Shown here: positions 1 through 8,402 of the stretch, in pieces
Position numbering within the stretch: the first letter of the stretch is position 1
Layout: each line of letters starts with the position of its first letter
Assembly: GCF_019130065.1 (NCBI RefSeq)
Contig: NZ_JAHSPG010000006.1
Coordinates: 345,566-409,565, forward strand
Direction of reading: 5' to 3'
DNA from: Pinibacter aurantiacus
GTDB lineage: Bacteria; Bacteroidota; Bacteroidia; Chitinophagales; Chitinophagaceae
DNA: 64,000 bases
Program-made: the position numbers and the translations under genes
Notes under the pieces: generated by a model
What the model saw: the letters and a program-made list of their open reading frames with translations, nothing else
Databases searched by the model: none
What the model was told of the DNA's origin: nothing

Positions 1-2
1 TT

Positions 3-938
3 GAGGCAGGAGCACACTACGCCGATTTTCCATGGCGGCCTGTAAACAATATCAACAACACAGGTTTTCCTGAACCCGTGCCATTTGCAGGCGACAAACG
101 TGTGTTTATGGCGGAACAGTTCTACGACACCACACACCCTGTTCGTACGCCTTTGCATAGAGCTTACATAAGGCAGTGCCTGGACAATTTTGCCGATAAC
201 AATGGCGTGATACAAACGATAGGAGAAGAGTTTACCGGGCCTTTGCATTTCGTGCAATTCTGGGTAAACACTATTGCTGCATGGGAGAAAGAGAAAAATA
301 AAAAAGAAATCATTTCATTGAGCGTAACAAAAGATGTGCAGGATGCAATTCTTGCTGACAATAAATATGCGGCAACGATTGATGTGATTGACATACGTTA
401 CTGGCATTACAGAAGTGATAGTTCCGCATATGCACCATTGGGGGGGCAAAATCTTGCGCCACGGCAGCATGCACGTTTGGTGAAGCCGGGCAAAACATCT
501 TTTGAACAGGTGTACCGCGCAGTGTCTGAATACAAAACAAAATATCCGGATAAAGCAGTGATCTACTCCGGCGACAGCTTTGATAGTTACGGCTGGGCGG
601 TGTTTATGGCCGGTGGCTCATTGCCGGTGATTCCTGCAATTGCTGACAAAAGCTTTTTGGCGGATGCAGCGACAATGGACATCGTTCCACTTTCAAGCGG
701 AGTAAAGGACCAGTGGATGTTGGGCAATAAAGAAAAGGAGTACGTGGTGTACAGTGCTTCTTCATCTTCTCCATTGATTGATCTGACAAATGTGAAAGGA
801 CAATATAAAGTGCAATGGATCAGCCCATCAAACGGAAATTTAATAAAAGAAGAAAAGATAAAAACAGGAAAGGTTGTGGAGTTGAAAAAGCCGCAATCAG
901 TTAACGGTGCTGTTGTTGCATGGATTCATAAAGCATAG
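3..938 (+). CDS. C-terminal part of an exported TIM-barrel glycosidase-like protein (cut by window edge)
   Basis: The frame is open to the first bases of the window, so the gene starts upstream; a GTG at 78 is internal and not the real start. About 311 residues are visible. The first half holds TIM-barrel-like strands (a GEEFTGP stretch that looks like an active-site glutamate loop, then a WVNTIAAWEKE helix and an IDIRYWHYR strand). The last 80 residues look like a beta-sandwich ending of the kind found on Bacteroidota glycosidases. The stretch recalls the DUF6298 group of pectin loci, but that is memory of the family only. It precedes the GH140 gene on the same strand, so a role in pectin side-chain removal is likely. 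Substrate unknown. Confidence 0.7.
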   Translation, partial: EAGAHYADFPWRPVNNINNTGFPEPVPFAGDKRVFMAEQFYDTTHPVRTPLHRAYIRQCLDNFADNNGVIQTIGEEFTGPLHFVQFWVNTIAAWEKEKNKKEIISLSVTKDVQDAILADNKYAATIDVIDIRYWHYRSDSSAYAPLGGQNLAPRQHARLVKPGKTSFEQVYRAVSEYKTKYPDKAVIYSGDSFDSYGWAVFMAGGSLPVIPAIADKSFLADAATMDIVPLSSGVKDQWMLGNKEKEYVVYSASSSSPLIDLTNVKGQYKVQWISPSNGNLIKEEKIKTGKVVELKKPQSVNGAVVAWIHKA

Positions 939-959
939 GCTTAAATGCAATAGCCTGGT

Positions 960-1160
960 GTATGCGATTGCTTGCATCAAATTAAGCTGATGATACCATT
1001 CCACGTAGTGGAATAACATCAATAGAAAAAAGTAACTAAAAATCCATTGCCCGTAGGGCATTAATCTGAATTTCGGCTTGTTTATGTCCTACGGACAAAA
1101 AGGGTTTCGCTGTATGATATTCTATTGATATTTATGTCCTACGGACTATAAGAGCAGCGA
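960..1160. repeat. Cluster of four short hairpins between two glycosidase genes
   Basis: The 286-bp gap after the first gene holds four short palindromes: ATTCCACGTAGTGGAAT (998-1014), TGCCCGTAGGGCA (1048-1060) and TGTCCTACGGACA twice (1085-1097 and, one base shorter, 1135-1146). All share a central CGTAG or CTACG core. They look like members of one dispersed palindromic repeat group. No ORF or clear promoter is seen in the gap. Confidence 0.75.
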
Positions 1161-1224
1161 CTGACAATAGCGTTTGGAGTATGATATTAAATTTTGACTT
1201 TTTATTTTTTCCTTTTGAATTACT

Positions 1225-2619
1225 ATGACTAGAATCTTATTGATACTATCAATTGCTTTGCTAAGCGGATTTACAGGCAACCGGGTGAATCAGATAGCGC
1301 CTTTGAAAATCTCTGCCAATCACAGATATTTTACAGATGGAAAAGGTAAGCCGTTCTTTTGGTTAGGCGATACCGGTTGGTTGTTATGCAGCAAACTCAA
1401 CAGAGAAGATGTGGTGAAATATTTGAACGACAGAAAAGCAAAAGGCTTCAACGTCATTCAAACGTCGATGTTGCATGGATTGAACGCCGTGAATGCCTAC
1501 AACGATTCAGCACTGATTAATAGAGATATTTCAAAAGTAAAGACTTCCGCAGATTCCGATCATAACAATTATTGGAACCACATAGATTTCATTATTGATG
1601 AAGCGGCACGACGAGGTATTTATATGGCGCTTGTGCCAACATGGGGAAGCGGCGCCGTAAAGAGTGGTCATGTAACACTTGCCCAGGCGAAAGCGTATGC
1701 AACATTCCTGGCCGAGCGTTACAAAAACAAACCAAACATTATCTGGTTAAATGGTGGTGACGTGAAAGGTGCTGATTCTATTGATGTCTGGAACACGATA
1801 GGAAGCACGTTGCGTGCAAAAGATCCAAATCATTTGATCACCTTTCATCCACGCGGTCGTTCCACTTCGTCCATCTGGTTCCATAATGAAGCGTGGCTGG
1901 ATTTCAATATGTTTCAATCCGGTCACAAAGATTACAGGCAAGACACCATGAAGAATGATACGAAGGAAAACATTGGTGATATACACTTTGGTGAAGATAA
2001 CTGGAAGTTTGTGCAAATGGATTACACACTTACTCCCGTGAAGCCAACAATAGAGGGAGAGCCTTCTTATGAGACCATTCCACATGGTCTGCATGATTCT
2101 TCCGCACCTCGCTGGAAAGATTGTGACGTGAGGCGCTATGGCTACTGGGCTGTCTTTGCAGGTGGTGCGGGTTATACGTATGGCAACAACGCCATTATGC
2201 AGTTTCATAAGAAAGAAGACAAAAGCGGATCATATGGTGTGAACTCTTACTGGCAGGATGAATTGAATGCGCCCGGTGCGTCGCAGATGATCTACCTGAA
2301 AAATCTGATGTTGTCGAAACCTTATTTCGATCGCGTTCCCGATCAATCATTGATCGCCGGTGATCAGGGCAAGCAATACAATTACGTAATAGCAACCAGG
2401 GGAAAAAACTATGCATTCGCATACACTTATACCGGCAGAACATTTAGCATAAACATGGGCAAAATATCAGGAGCAAAAGTAAAGGCATCCTGGTATAGTC
2501 CTCGTGATGGTAAATACACATCCATCGGAACCTTTACCAACAAAGGTGTTCAATCATTTGATCCGCCGGGTGAGCAGAAGGAGGGGAATGATTGGGTGCT
2601 GGTGTTAGAGGGTGTGTAG
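1225..2619 (+). CDS. GH140-type apiosidase (exported)
   Basis: 464 residues with an N-terminal signal peptide (about 1-18). The body matches the apiosidase-like catalytic domain (PF13204/DUF4038) followed by a C-terminal beta-sandwich of the putative collagen-binding type from about residue 375. Visible landmarks are FFWLGDTGW (about 44-52), IIWLNGGD (about 172-179) and IEGEPSYE (about 276-283); D179 and E279 are the likely acid/base and nucleophile by analogy with GH140. Known GH140 enzymes cut the apiose link that holds side chains of rhamnogalacturonan II to the backbone. It lies in a same-strand row of CAZymes. The ATG at 1225 begins a good signal peptide. Confidence 0.85.
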   Translation: MTRILLILSIALLSGFTGNRVNQIAPLKISANHRYFTDGKGKPFFWLGDTGWLLCSKLNREDVVKYLNDRKAKGFNVIQTSMLHGLNAVNAYNDSALINRDISKVKTSADSDHNNYWNHIDFIIDEAARRGIYMALVPTWGSGAVKSGHVTLAQAKAYATFLAERYKNKPNIIWLNGGDVKGADSIDVWNTIGSTLRAKDPNHLITFHPRGRSTSSIWFHNEAWLDFNMFQSGHKDYRQDTMKNDTKENIGDIHFGEDNWKFVQMDYTLTPVKPTIEGEPSYETIPHGLHDSSAPRWKDCDVRRYGYWAVFAGGAGYTYGNNAIMQFHKKEDKSGSYGVNSYWQDELNAPGASQMIYLKNLMLSKPYFDRVPDQSLIAGDQGKQYNYVIATRGKNYAFAYTYTGRTFSINMGKISGAKVKASWYSPRDGKYTSIGTFTNKGVQSFDPPGEQKEGNDWVLVLEGV

Positions 2620-2630
2620 CTCATGAAGGC

Positions 2631-2769
2631 TACCACTAAGGCACTAAGGACACTAAGTTTTCACTAAGAGTTATTTATTATTCCGAAGCCTATCCGGTAG
2701 CGTTAATAAAATGCCGCAAAAAAATTGGCAACCCTTAGTGTAGCTCAGTGGCCTTAGTGCTTTAGTGGT
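2631..2769. repeat. Imperfect long palindrome, CACTAAG family, copy 1
   Basis: The left arm (2631-2668) repeats CACTAAGG-type units and the right arm (2732-2769) carries the complementary CTTAGTG units, separated by about 63 bases. Transcribed, it would fold into a long hairpin. Other copies are at 11153, 25973 and 55710, with a diverged one at 36587. Confidence 0.85.
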
Positions 2770-2784
2770 GAAAAAAATGTAACA

Positions 2785-3723
2785 ATGAAAAGAATCTCGA
2801 TAATATTTTTTACTGTCCTTTTAACGGCATGCAGCGCAGAGAAAAGTGTCTACATGTTTACGTCTTTTCATGAGCCGGCTACGGATGGTTTGCGGCTAAT
2901 GTACAGTGCAGATGCTTATCACTGGAAGGCTTTTGACACAACTTTTTTACAGCCCGAAGTGGGACAAAAAGTAATGCGCGATCCGTCAATGATACAAGGG
3001 CCCGATGGTGTTTTTCGGCTAGTGTGGACAAGCGGTTGGAACAAAGACAAAGGCTTTGGTTATGCAAGTTCGAAAGATCTGATTCATTGGTCACATGAAC
3101 AATTTATACCAGTGATGGAATCCGAACCGACAACCGTAAATGTTTGGGCGCCGGAATTATTTTATGACGATGAGGGCAAGCAATACATCATCATTTGGGC
3201 GTCATGCATTCCAGGACGTTTTGAAAAAGGTGAAGAAGCAGAAGACAACAATCATCGTTTGTACTACACGACTACAAAAGATTTTAAAACATTCAGTCCT
3301 TCAAAACTCTTCTTTGATCAGGGTTTCAGCGCCATTGATGCAACGATGATAAAGAGAGGGAAAGATGATTATGTGTTGGTTGTAAAAGACAATACGAGAC
3401 CAAACAGGAACATAAAAGTTTGCTTTGCGAAAAGTCCGCTGGGGCCTTTCACGCAGGCATCGCAACCTTTTACAGACAATTTCTGTGAGGGGCCAAGCGC
3501 GGCAAAAACGGGCAACGACTGGTTGATTTACTTCGACGCTTATCGCGCAAAAAAATATAGTGCAGTGAGAACAACCGATTTCAAAACTTTTGAGAACGTT
3601 GATAGTTTGCTAACCATTCCCGAAGGACATAAACATGGAACTGTATTCATGGTAACAAAAAAGACTTTGAAGAATTTAAAGAAGCATGCGGCTGTTGTTG
3701 ACAATGGCGGTGTGAAAAAATAA
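2785..3723 (+). CDS. GH43-like five-bladed propeller glycosidase, lipoprotein
   Basis: 312 residues with a lipoprotein signal (LLTAC, Cys16). The pattern fits the GH43 fold: MRDPSM with D66 as possible general base, VNVWAPEL (118-125) as a typical second-blade motif, FSAID with D185 as the possible pKa modulator and CEGPSAAK with E235 as the possible acid. GH43 members release arabinose, xylose or galactose; the exact specificity cannot be read here. It sits just after a palindromic repeat and ends 2 bases before the next gene, so it is probably co-transcribed with the propeller gene at 3726. Confidence 0.75.
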   Translation: MKRISIIFFTVLLTACSAEKSVYMFTSFHEPATDGLRLMYSADAYHWKAFDTTFLQPEVGQKVMRDPSMIQGPDGVFRLVWTSGWNKDKGFGYASSKDLIHWSHEQFIPVMESEPTTVNVWAPELFYDDEGKQYIIIWASCIPGRFEKGEEAEDNNHRLYYTTTKDFKTFSPSKLFFDQGFSAIDATMIKRGKDDYVLVVKDNTRPNRNIKVCFAKSPLGPFTQASQPFTDNFCEGPSAAKTGNDWLIYFDAYRAKKYSAVRTTDFKTFENVDSLLTIPEGHKHGTVFMVTKKTLKNLKKHAAVVDNGGVKK

Positions 3724-3725
3724 CT

Positions 3726-5573
3726 ATGAACAACGTTAAGAAAATATTCGTCGTTTTATCTGGCGTCGCATGCATAGCTACCTCTCTACATGCGCAAAGG
3801 AAAGATACGGTGCGTTACCTGGGTAATACATTGGTAAACGTGGATTATCATCATGGGCAGCTAACTCCGGCAGTTGGTGTGCACAATATCCAGGTGTTTC
3901 GCGCCAACCGTGAGCATCCTGAATTGGCAGAAGGCTTTGGATTTACTTACAACCACCAGCCGATGCTGGCATACTGGAACAATAAATTCTATCTCGAATA
4001 TTTGAGTGATCCTGTTGGTGAACACATCCCTCCGGGGCAAACATTGTTGTGTAATTCGCTGGATGGTTACACATGGACGAAACCTGTTGTTGTTTTCCCG
4101 CAATATAAAATACCTGATGGCACAACAAAAGAAGGCTATCAGGGAGTAGCGAAAAACCTGATGGCTGTGATGCACCAGCGTATGGGCTTTTATGTGTCAA
4201 AGAAGAAAAGACTGATGGTGCTTGGGTTTTATGGCATTTGCCTGGATAAGAAAGATGACCCGAATGACGGCAACGGCATAGGCCGCGTAATACGCGAAGT
4301 ATATGCTGATGGTAGTTTTGGCCCCATCTATTTTATTCGTTACAATCATTTGTGGAATGAAAAAAATACATCCTATCCGTTTTATAAAACAAGCAAGGAC
4401 AAAGGCTTCGTAGAAGCATGTGAAGAAATTTTGTCAAGTCCTTTAACCACTATGCAGTGGGTGGAAGAAGCCGATAGAAAGGATCCGATCATTCCGTTGC
4501 ACCTTGACTATAAAGCTTTTTGCTATTATCATTTGAATGATGGCAGGGTGGTTGGTTTTTGGAAAAATGGTTTGACTACAATTAGCAATGACAATGGCAA
4601 AACATGGCCTGACGCTGCTTCAAGAGCGCCGGGCGTTGTAAACGGTTCTGCGAAAATGTGGGGACAGCGCACATCTGACGGACGCTTCGCAACGGTGTAC
4701 AATCCTTCTGAATTCAGATGGCCGCTTGCCATTTCTAAGAGTGATGACGGTCTGAATTATTATAACCTCTGGTTGTTACATGGAGAAATTTCTCCAATGC
4801 GTTATGGGGGTAATGAAAAATCATATGGTCCGCAATACATACGCGGCATCATGGAAGGCGATGGAACGCCACCAGGTAAAAACATGTGGGTGAGTTATAG
4901 TGTGAACAAAGAAGACATCTGGATTGCGAAAGTAGCGGTGCCTGTTAAGAGCGAAGTGAACGGTGCCGTTGATGAAGATTTCAGTAAAATGAAAGCCGGT
5001 GAAGAATTGAATGAATGGAACATCTATAGTCCGCTATGGGCGCCTGTTCGCATTGAGAAGAAAAATGACGACAGGATGCTCATGCTAAAAGATGAGGATA
5101 GATATGAGTATGCAAAAGCGGAAAGAGTAATTGAAGCAAGCAAAACCGGAACGATCGAATTTTCGATAATGACGGCACAAAACAATTGCGGCATGATGGA
5201 CATTGAGTGCCAGGATGCAAAAGGAGATGTGGCCATTCGAATGACATTGGACTCGACGGGACGGCTACAAGTGAAGGCTGGTGCAAAGTATAAGAATGTT
5301 ATGGGCTACGATGCCAATCAATTGTACAACGTAAAACTGGTATACAATACTTCCACAAGATTGTACACGATTGAAGTGAATGGTAAACAAGTTTTGCGTG
5401 CGTTGACATTCGCGCCGGTTGATAAGATTGAACGCGTTGTGTTTCGTACAGGTTCAAGAAGATATTTCCCAACACCTGACACGCCGGCAGAGCAAACGTA
5501 TGATTTGCCAAACGCAGGAACACCGGAAACAAAAGTAGCAATATTTTATATAAAGACATTTAAAGCTTCGTAG
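3726..5573 (+). CDS. Exported sialidase-fold beta-propeller with C-terminal lectin-like domain
   Basis: 615 residues with a signal peptide ending near ...LHAQ (residue 24). Residues about 40-410 contain propeller-like blades with Asp-box-like turns (SNDNGKTW, SKSDDGLNYY). Residues about 420-615 look like a jelly-roll concanavalin-type domain (a VDEDFSKMKAGEELNEW start and an IEVNGKQVLRAL strand). Similar proteins in pectin and gum-arabic loci include GH145-type enzymes and uncharacterised relatives; this one cannot be placed. Family known: propellers that cleave rhamnose or uronic acid ends. Inferred: a side-chain glycosidase or lyase. The stop codon lies inside a short repeat. Confidence 0.65.
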   Translation: MNNVKKIFVVLSGVACIATSLHAQRKDTVRYLGNTLVNVDYHHGQLTPAVGVHNIQVFRANREHPELAEGFGFTYNHQPMLAYWNNKFYLEYLSDPVGEHIPPGQTLLCNSLDGYTWTKPVVVFPQYKIPDGTTKEGYQGVAKNLMAVMHQRMGFYVSKKKRLMVLGFYGICLDKKDDPNDGNGIGRVIREVYADGSFGPIYFIRYNHLWNEKNTSYPFYKTSKDKGFVEACEEILSSPLTTMQWVEEADRKDPIIPLHLDYKAFCYYHLNDGRVVGFWKNGLTTISNDNGKTWPDAASRAPGVVNGSAKMWGQRTSDGRFATVYNPSEFRWPLAISKSDDGLNYYNLWLLHGEISPMRYGGNEKSYGPQYIRGIMEGDGTPPGKNMWVSYSVNKEDIWIAKVAVPVKSEVNGAVDEDFSKMKAGEELNEWNIYSPLWAPVRIEKKNDDRMLMLKDEDRYEYAKAERVIEASKTGTIEFSIMTAQNNCGMMDIECQDAKGDVAIRMTLDSTGRLQVKAGAKYKNVMGYDANQLYNVKLVYNTSTRLYTIEVNGKQVLRALTFAPVDKIERVVFRTGSRRYFPTPDTPAEQTYDLPNAGTPETKVAIFYIKTFKAS

Positions 5574-5599
5574 GAGCGAATCGCATTCGCCCTCTTGCA
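5569..5599. repeat. 31-bp repeat with GCGAATCGCATTCGC palindrome, copy 1
   Basis: A copy of this stretch recurs at 13869-13899 with few differences. The TAG in its first bases (5571-5573) is the stop codon of the preceding gene, and it ends 7 bases before the GH2 start. Confidence 0.8.
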
Positions 5600-5605
5600 T
5601 TCATA

Positions 5606-8389
5606 ATGAGACGATTTCTATTAACATACATCACAATATTGTCTGTTCTGTCTTCTATCGCACAGAACACGGAAATCCAATACCTGTCAGGCACGGGCAA
5701 CGATAATACTGTTGATTGGCAATTCTACTGCACAGAAGGCCGCAATTCCGGCAAGTGGACAACGATGCCTGTACCTAGCTGTTGGGAACTGCAGGGCGTT
5801 GGGAAATACAATTATGGTTTCAACAAAGACAGCGCTAAAGGAAAAGAAAAGGGACTGTACAGATACACTTTCAAGGTGCCGGCAGATTGGAAAAAGAAAG
5901 TGGTGAACATCGTGTTTGAAGGAAGCATGACAGACACAGACGTAAAGATCAATGGCAAAGTAGCAGGAGCGAAACACCAGGGATCTTTTTACGTTTTCAA
6001 ATATGATATCAGCAAGTTGCTGAAATATGGGAAAGATAATTTGCTGGAAGTAACGGTGGCAAAACACTCCGATAATAAATCTGTCAATGAGGCCGAACGC
6101 AAGGCTGACTTCTGGATATTCGGGGGCATCTTCAGACCCGTTTATTTAGAGGCTTTGCCGCAGCAACATATTGAGAAGGTCGCAGTAAATGCGAAAGCGA
6201 ATGGCGAGGTTGATGCAAATGTATTTCTTTCTAAAAATAGTAAAGCAACAGAAATAAAAGTACAGCTCTACTCGCTGGCTGGAAAGGAGATAGGAATCGC
6301 CGCTGTTGATAAAATAAGCGCCAGTGATAGTGTTGTTGAAGTAAGGACTTTATACAAAAATGTTAGACAGTGGACTTCTGAAACACCTGATTTATACAAT
6401 GTGGTATTTACGCTGATGCAAAATGGCAACGTGTTGCATGCAGTGTCCAAACGTATTGGTTTTAGAACCGTCGAAGTAAAAGAACGTGATGGTATTTACG
6501 TCAATGGCGTAAAAGTAAAAATGAAAGGTGTGAACCGTCATTCATTTTGGCCAACATCCGGAAGGACAACCAGCAAGGGGAGAAGTATAGCAGATGTGTT
6601 GCTAATGAAGGAAATGAACATGAATGCGGTGCGGATGAGTCACTATCCGCCGGACAGTCATTTCCTGGATGTATGTGATTCGCTCGGGTTATTTGTGATG
6701 GATGAGTTGGCAGGATGGCATGGCCACTATGATACACCAACCGGGAAGAAGTTGTTGAAAGAAATGATGGACAACGATGAAAATCATCCGTCGATTATCT
6801 TTTGGGCCAACGGAAATGAAGGAGGGCATAACCTGGAACTGGATCAATATTTCAGGCAATGGGATATGCAACAACGTCCTGTAATTCACCCGTGGCAAGT
6901 GTTTAGTGGATTTGATACACAGCACTACCGCGATTTCGATTATGGTATCGGTAATTATATGCATGGGCACAACATTGTAATGCCAACAGAATTTTTACAT
7001 GGTATGTACGATGGTGGCCACGGTGCAGGTTTGTATGATTATTGGGAAGAGATGTGGCGTAACCCCATCTGTGCAGGTGGTTTCTTGTGGGTGTTTGCTG
7101 ACGAAGGTGTTGTTCGGACAGACAAAGGGGGAATCATCGATACAGACAAAGAACATGCTCCCGATGGAATCGTTGGACCCTATCATGAAAAAGAAGGAAG
7201 TTTTTTCACTATTAAAGAAGTTTGGTCGCCAATATTTTTCGAGCGAAAAGATATTACAACAGCATTTGATGGTAGTCTGAAAATAGAGAACCGTTATCAT
7301 TTTACCAATATCAATAGCTGTTCTTTTCAATGGAAGTTGCAAAAGCTTGGAAGTGTAAATGATCAGGCGAATCTTTCTTCAAAATCTGGAACCATTGCTG
7401 CTCCTGATGTTAAGCCATTGGAAAAGGGCTTGTTGAAAATTGAGCTTCCTGCAGATTGGCAGAATTATGACGTGTTATATGTAACAGCGAAAGATCCTTT
7501 CAATCGTGAAATATTTACATGGAGTTTTAAAATAACATTGCCTTCAGGAACAGCTGTCGGTATTGTTAAGAAGGATGGTGATGCTAGCGTGAAAATAGAA
7601 AAACAGGATTCGTTATATATTGTGAATGCAGGTAATGTGCAGCTAACGTTTAGTCGTAATACAGGGTTGCTGAGAGAAGTAAAGAATGATAAAGGCATTA
7701 TTCCCTTCAACAACGGCCCCATTGTGGACGAAGGTGCTACGAACTTTGCAGGCTTTACAGATACAGTTGAAGGAAACAACATTGTGATAAGATCGACCTT
7801 TGACAGAAAGCAATCGTACAACACACTTGAATGGACCATCTATCCATCCGGCTGGATAAAAATGAAAGTGAATTATTTTCCTGCAGCCTATTTAACAGAT
7901 GTAGTTGGTGTGGATTTTTCATTTCCTGAATACGCAATGAAGTCTGTGAAATACATGGGTGATGGGCCTTACAGAGTTTGGAAGAACAGAATGAAGGGGA
8001 CTCAATTTGGCGTGTGGGAGAAAGAATACAACAACACTGCAACCGGGGAAGTGCCTTTTGTATATCCTGAATTCAAAGGGTATCATTCAAATATGTACTG
8101 GTGCAAATTCTTCACGAGCAATCAGAATTTTACGGTGGTTACAGAGAATGAAGATATTTTCTTAAGACTGTTTACACCAAAGGTTTCAAAAGATCCGTAT
8201 CAGAATTTCGTGCCGGTGTTTCCGGGGGGAGATATTTCCTTTATGCAGGGGATATCAGCCATTGGAACAAAAACGCAAAAGCCTTTGACAACAGGAATAA
8301 TGGCGCAGAAGAATATTTTTTACGATTACGAAAAAGAAAAAGACAGGGCATTGTTCATAACGCTATACTTTGATTTTACAGGCAAATAG
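5606..8389 (+). CDS. Glycoside hydrolase family 2 enzyme
   Basis: 927 residues, signal peptide to about residue 19 (...SSIAQ). Order: GH2 sugar-binding jelly roll (about 30-185), immunoglobulin-like domain (about 185-285), TIM barrel (about 290-560), then beta-sandwich domains to the end. WANGNEGG holds the likely acid/base E405 and MPTEFLHG the likely nucleophile E462. GH2 members act as beta-galactosidase, beta-glucuronidase or other exo-enzymes; the loop around the nucleophile differs from the LacZ type of the second GH2 gene at 19147, so a different sugar is likely. Only 13 bases separate it from the GH78 gene. Confidence 0.85.
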   Translation: MRRFLLTYITILSVLSSIAQNTEIQYLSGTGNDNTVDWQFYCTEGRNSGKWTTMPVPSCWELQGVGKYNYGFNKDSAKGKEKGLYRYTFKVPADWKKKVVNIVFEGSMTDTDVKINGKVAGAKHQGSFYVFKYDISKLLKYGKDNLLEVTVAKHSDNKSVNEAERKADFWIFGGIFRPVYLEALPQQHIEKVAVNAKANGEVDANVFLSKNSKATEIKVQLYSLAGKEIGIAAVDKISASDSVVEVRTLYKNVRQWTSETPDLYNVVFTLMQNGNVLHAVSKRIGFRTVEVKERDGIYVNGVKVKMKGVNRHSFWPTSGRTTSKGRSIADVLLMKEMNMNAVRMSHYPPDSHFLDVCDSLGLFVMDELAGWHGHYDTPTGKKLLKEMMDNDENHPSIIFWANGNEGGHNLELDQYFRQWDMQQRPVIHPWQVFSGFDTQHYRDFDYGIGNYMHGHNIVMPTEFLHGMYDGGHGAGLYDYWEEMWRNPICAGGFLWVFADEGVVRTDKGGIIDTDKEHAPDGIVGPYHEKEGSFFTIKEVWSPIFFERKDITTAFDGSLKIENRYHFTNINSCSFQWKLQKLGSVNDQANLSSKSGTIAAPDVKPLEKGLLKIELPADWQNYDVLYVTAKDPFNREIFTWSFKITLPSGTAVGIVKKDGDASVKIEKQDSLYIVNAGNVQLTFSRNTGLLREVKNDKGIIPFNNGPIVDEGATNFAGFTDTVEGNNIVIRSTFDRKQSYNTLEWTIYPSGWIKMKVNYFPAAYLTDVVGVDFSFPEYAMKSVKYMGDGPYRVWKNRMKGTQFGVWEKEYNNTATGEVPFVYPEFKGYHSNMYWCKFFTSNQNFTVVTENEDIFLRLFTPKVSKDPYQNFVPVFPGGDISFMQGISAIGTKTQKPLTTGIMAQKNIFYDYEKEKDRALFITLYFDFTGK

Positions 8390-8402
8390 ATGAAATAATA
8401 TC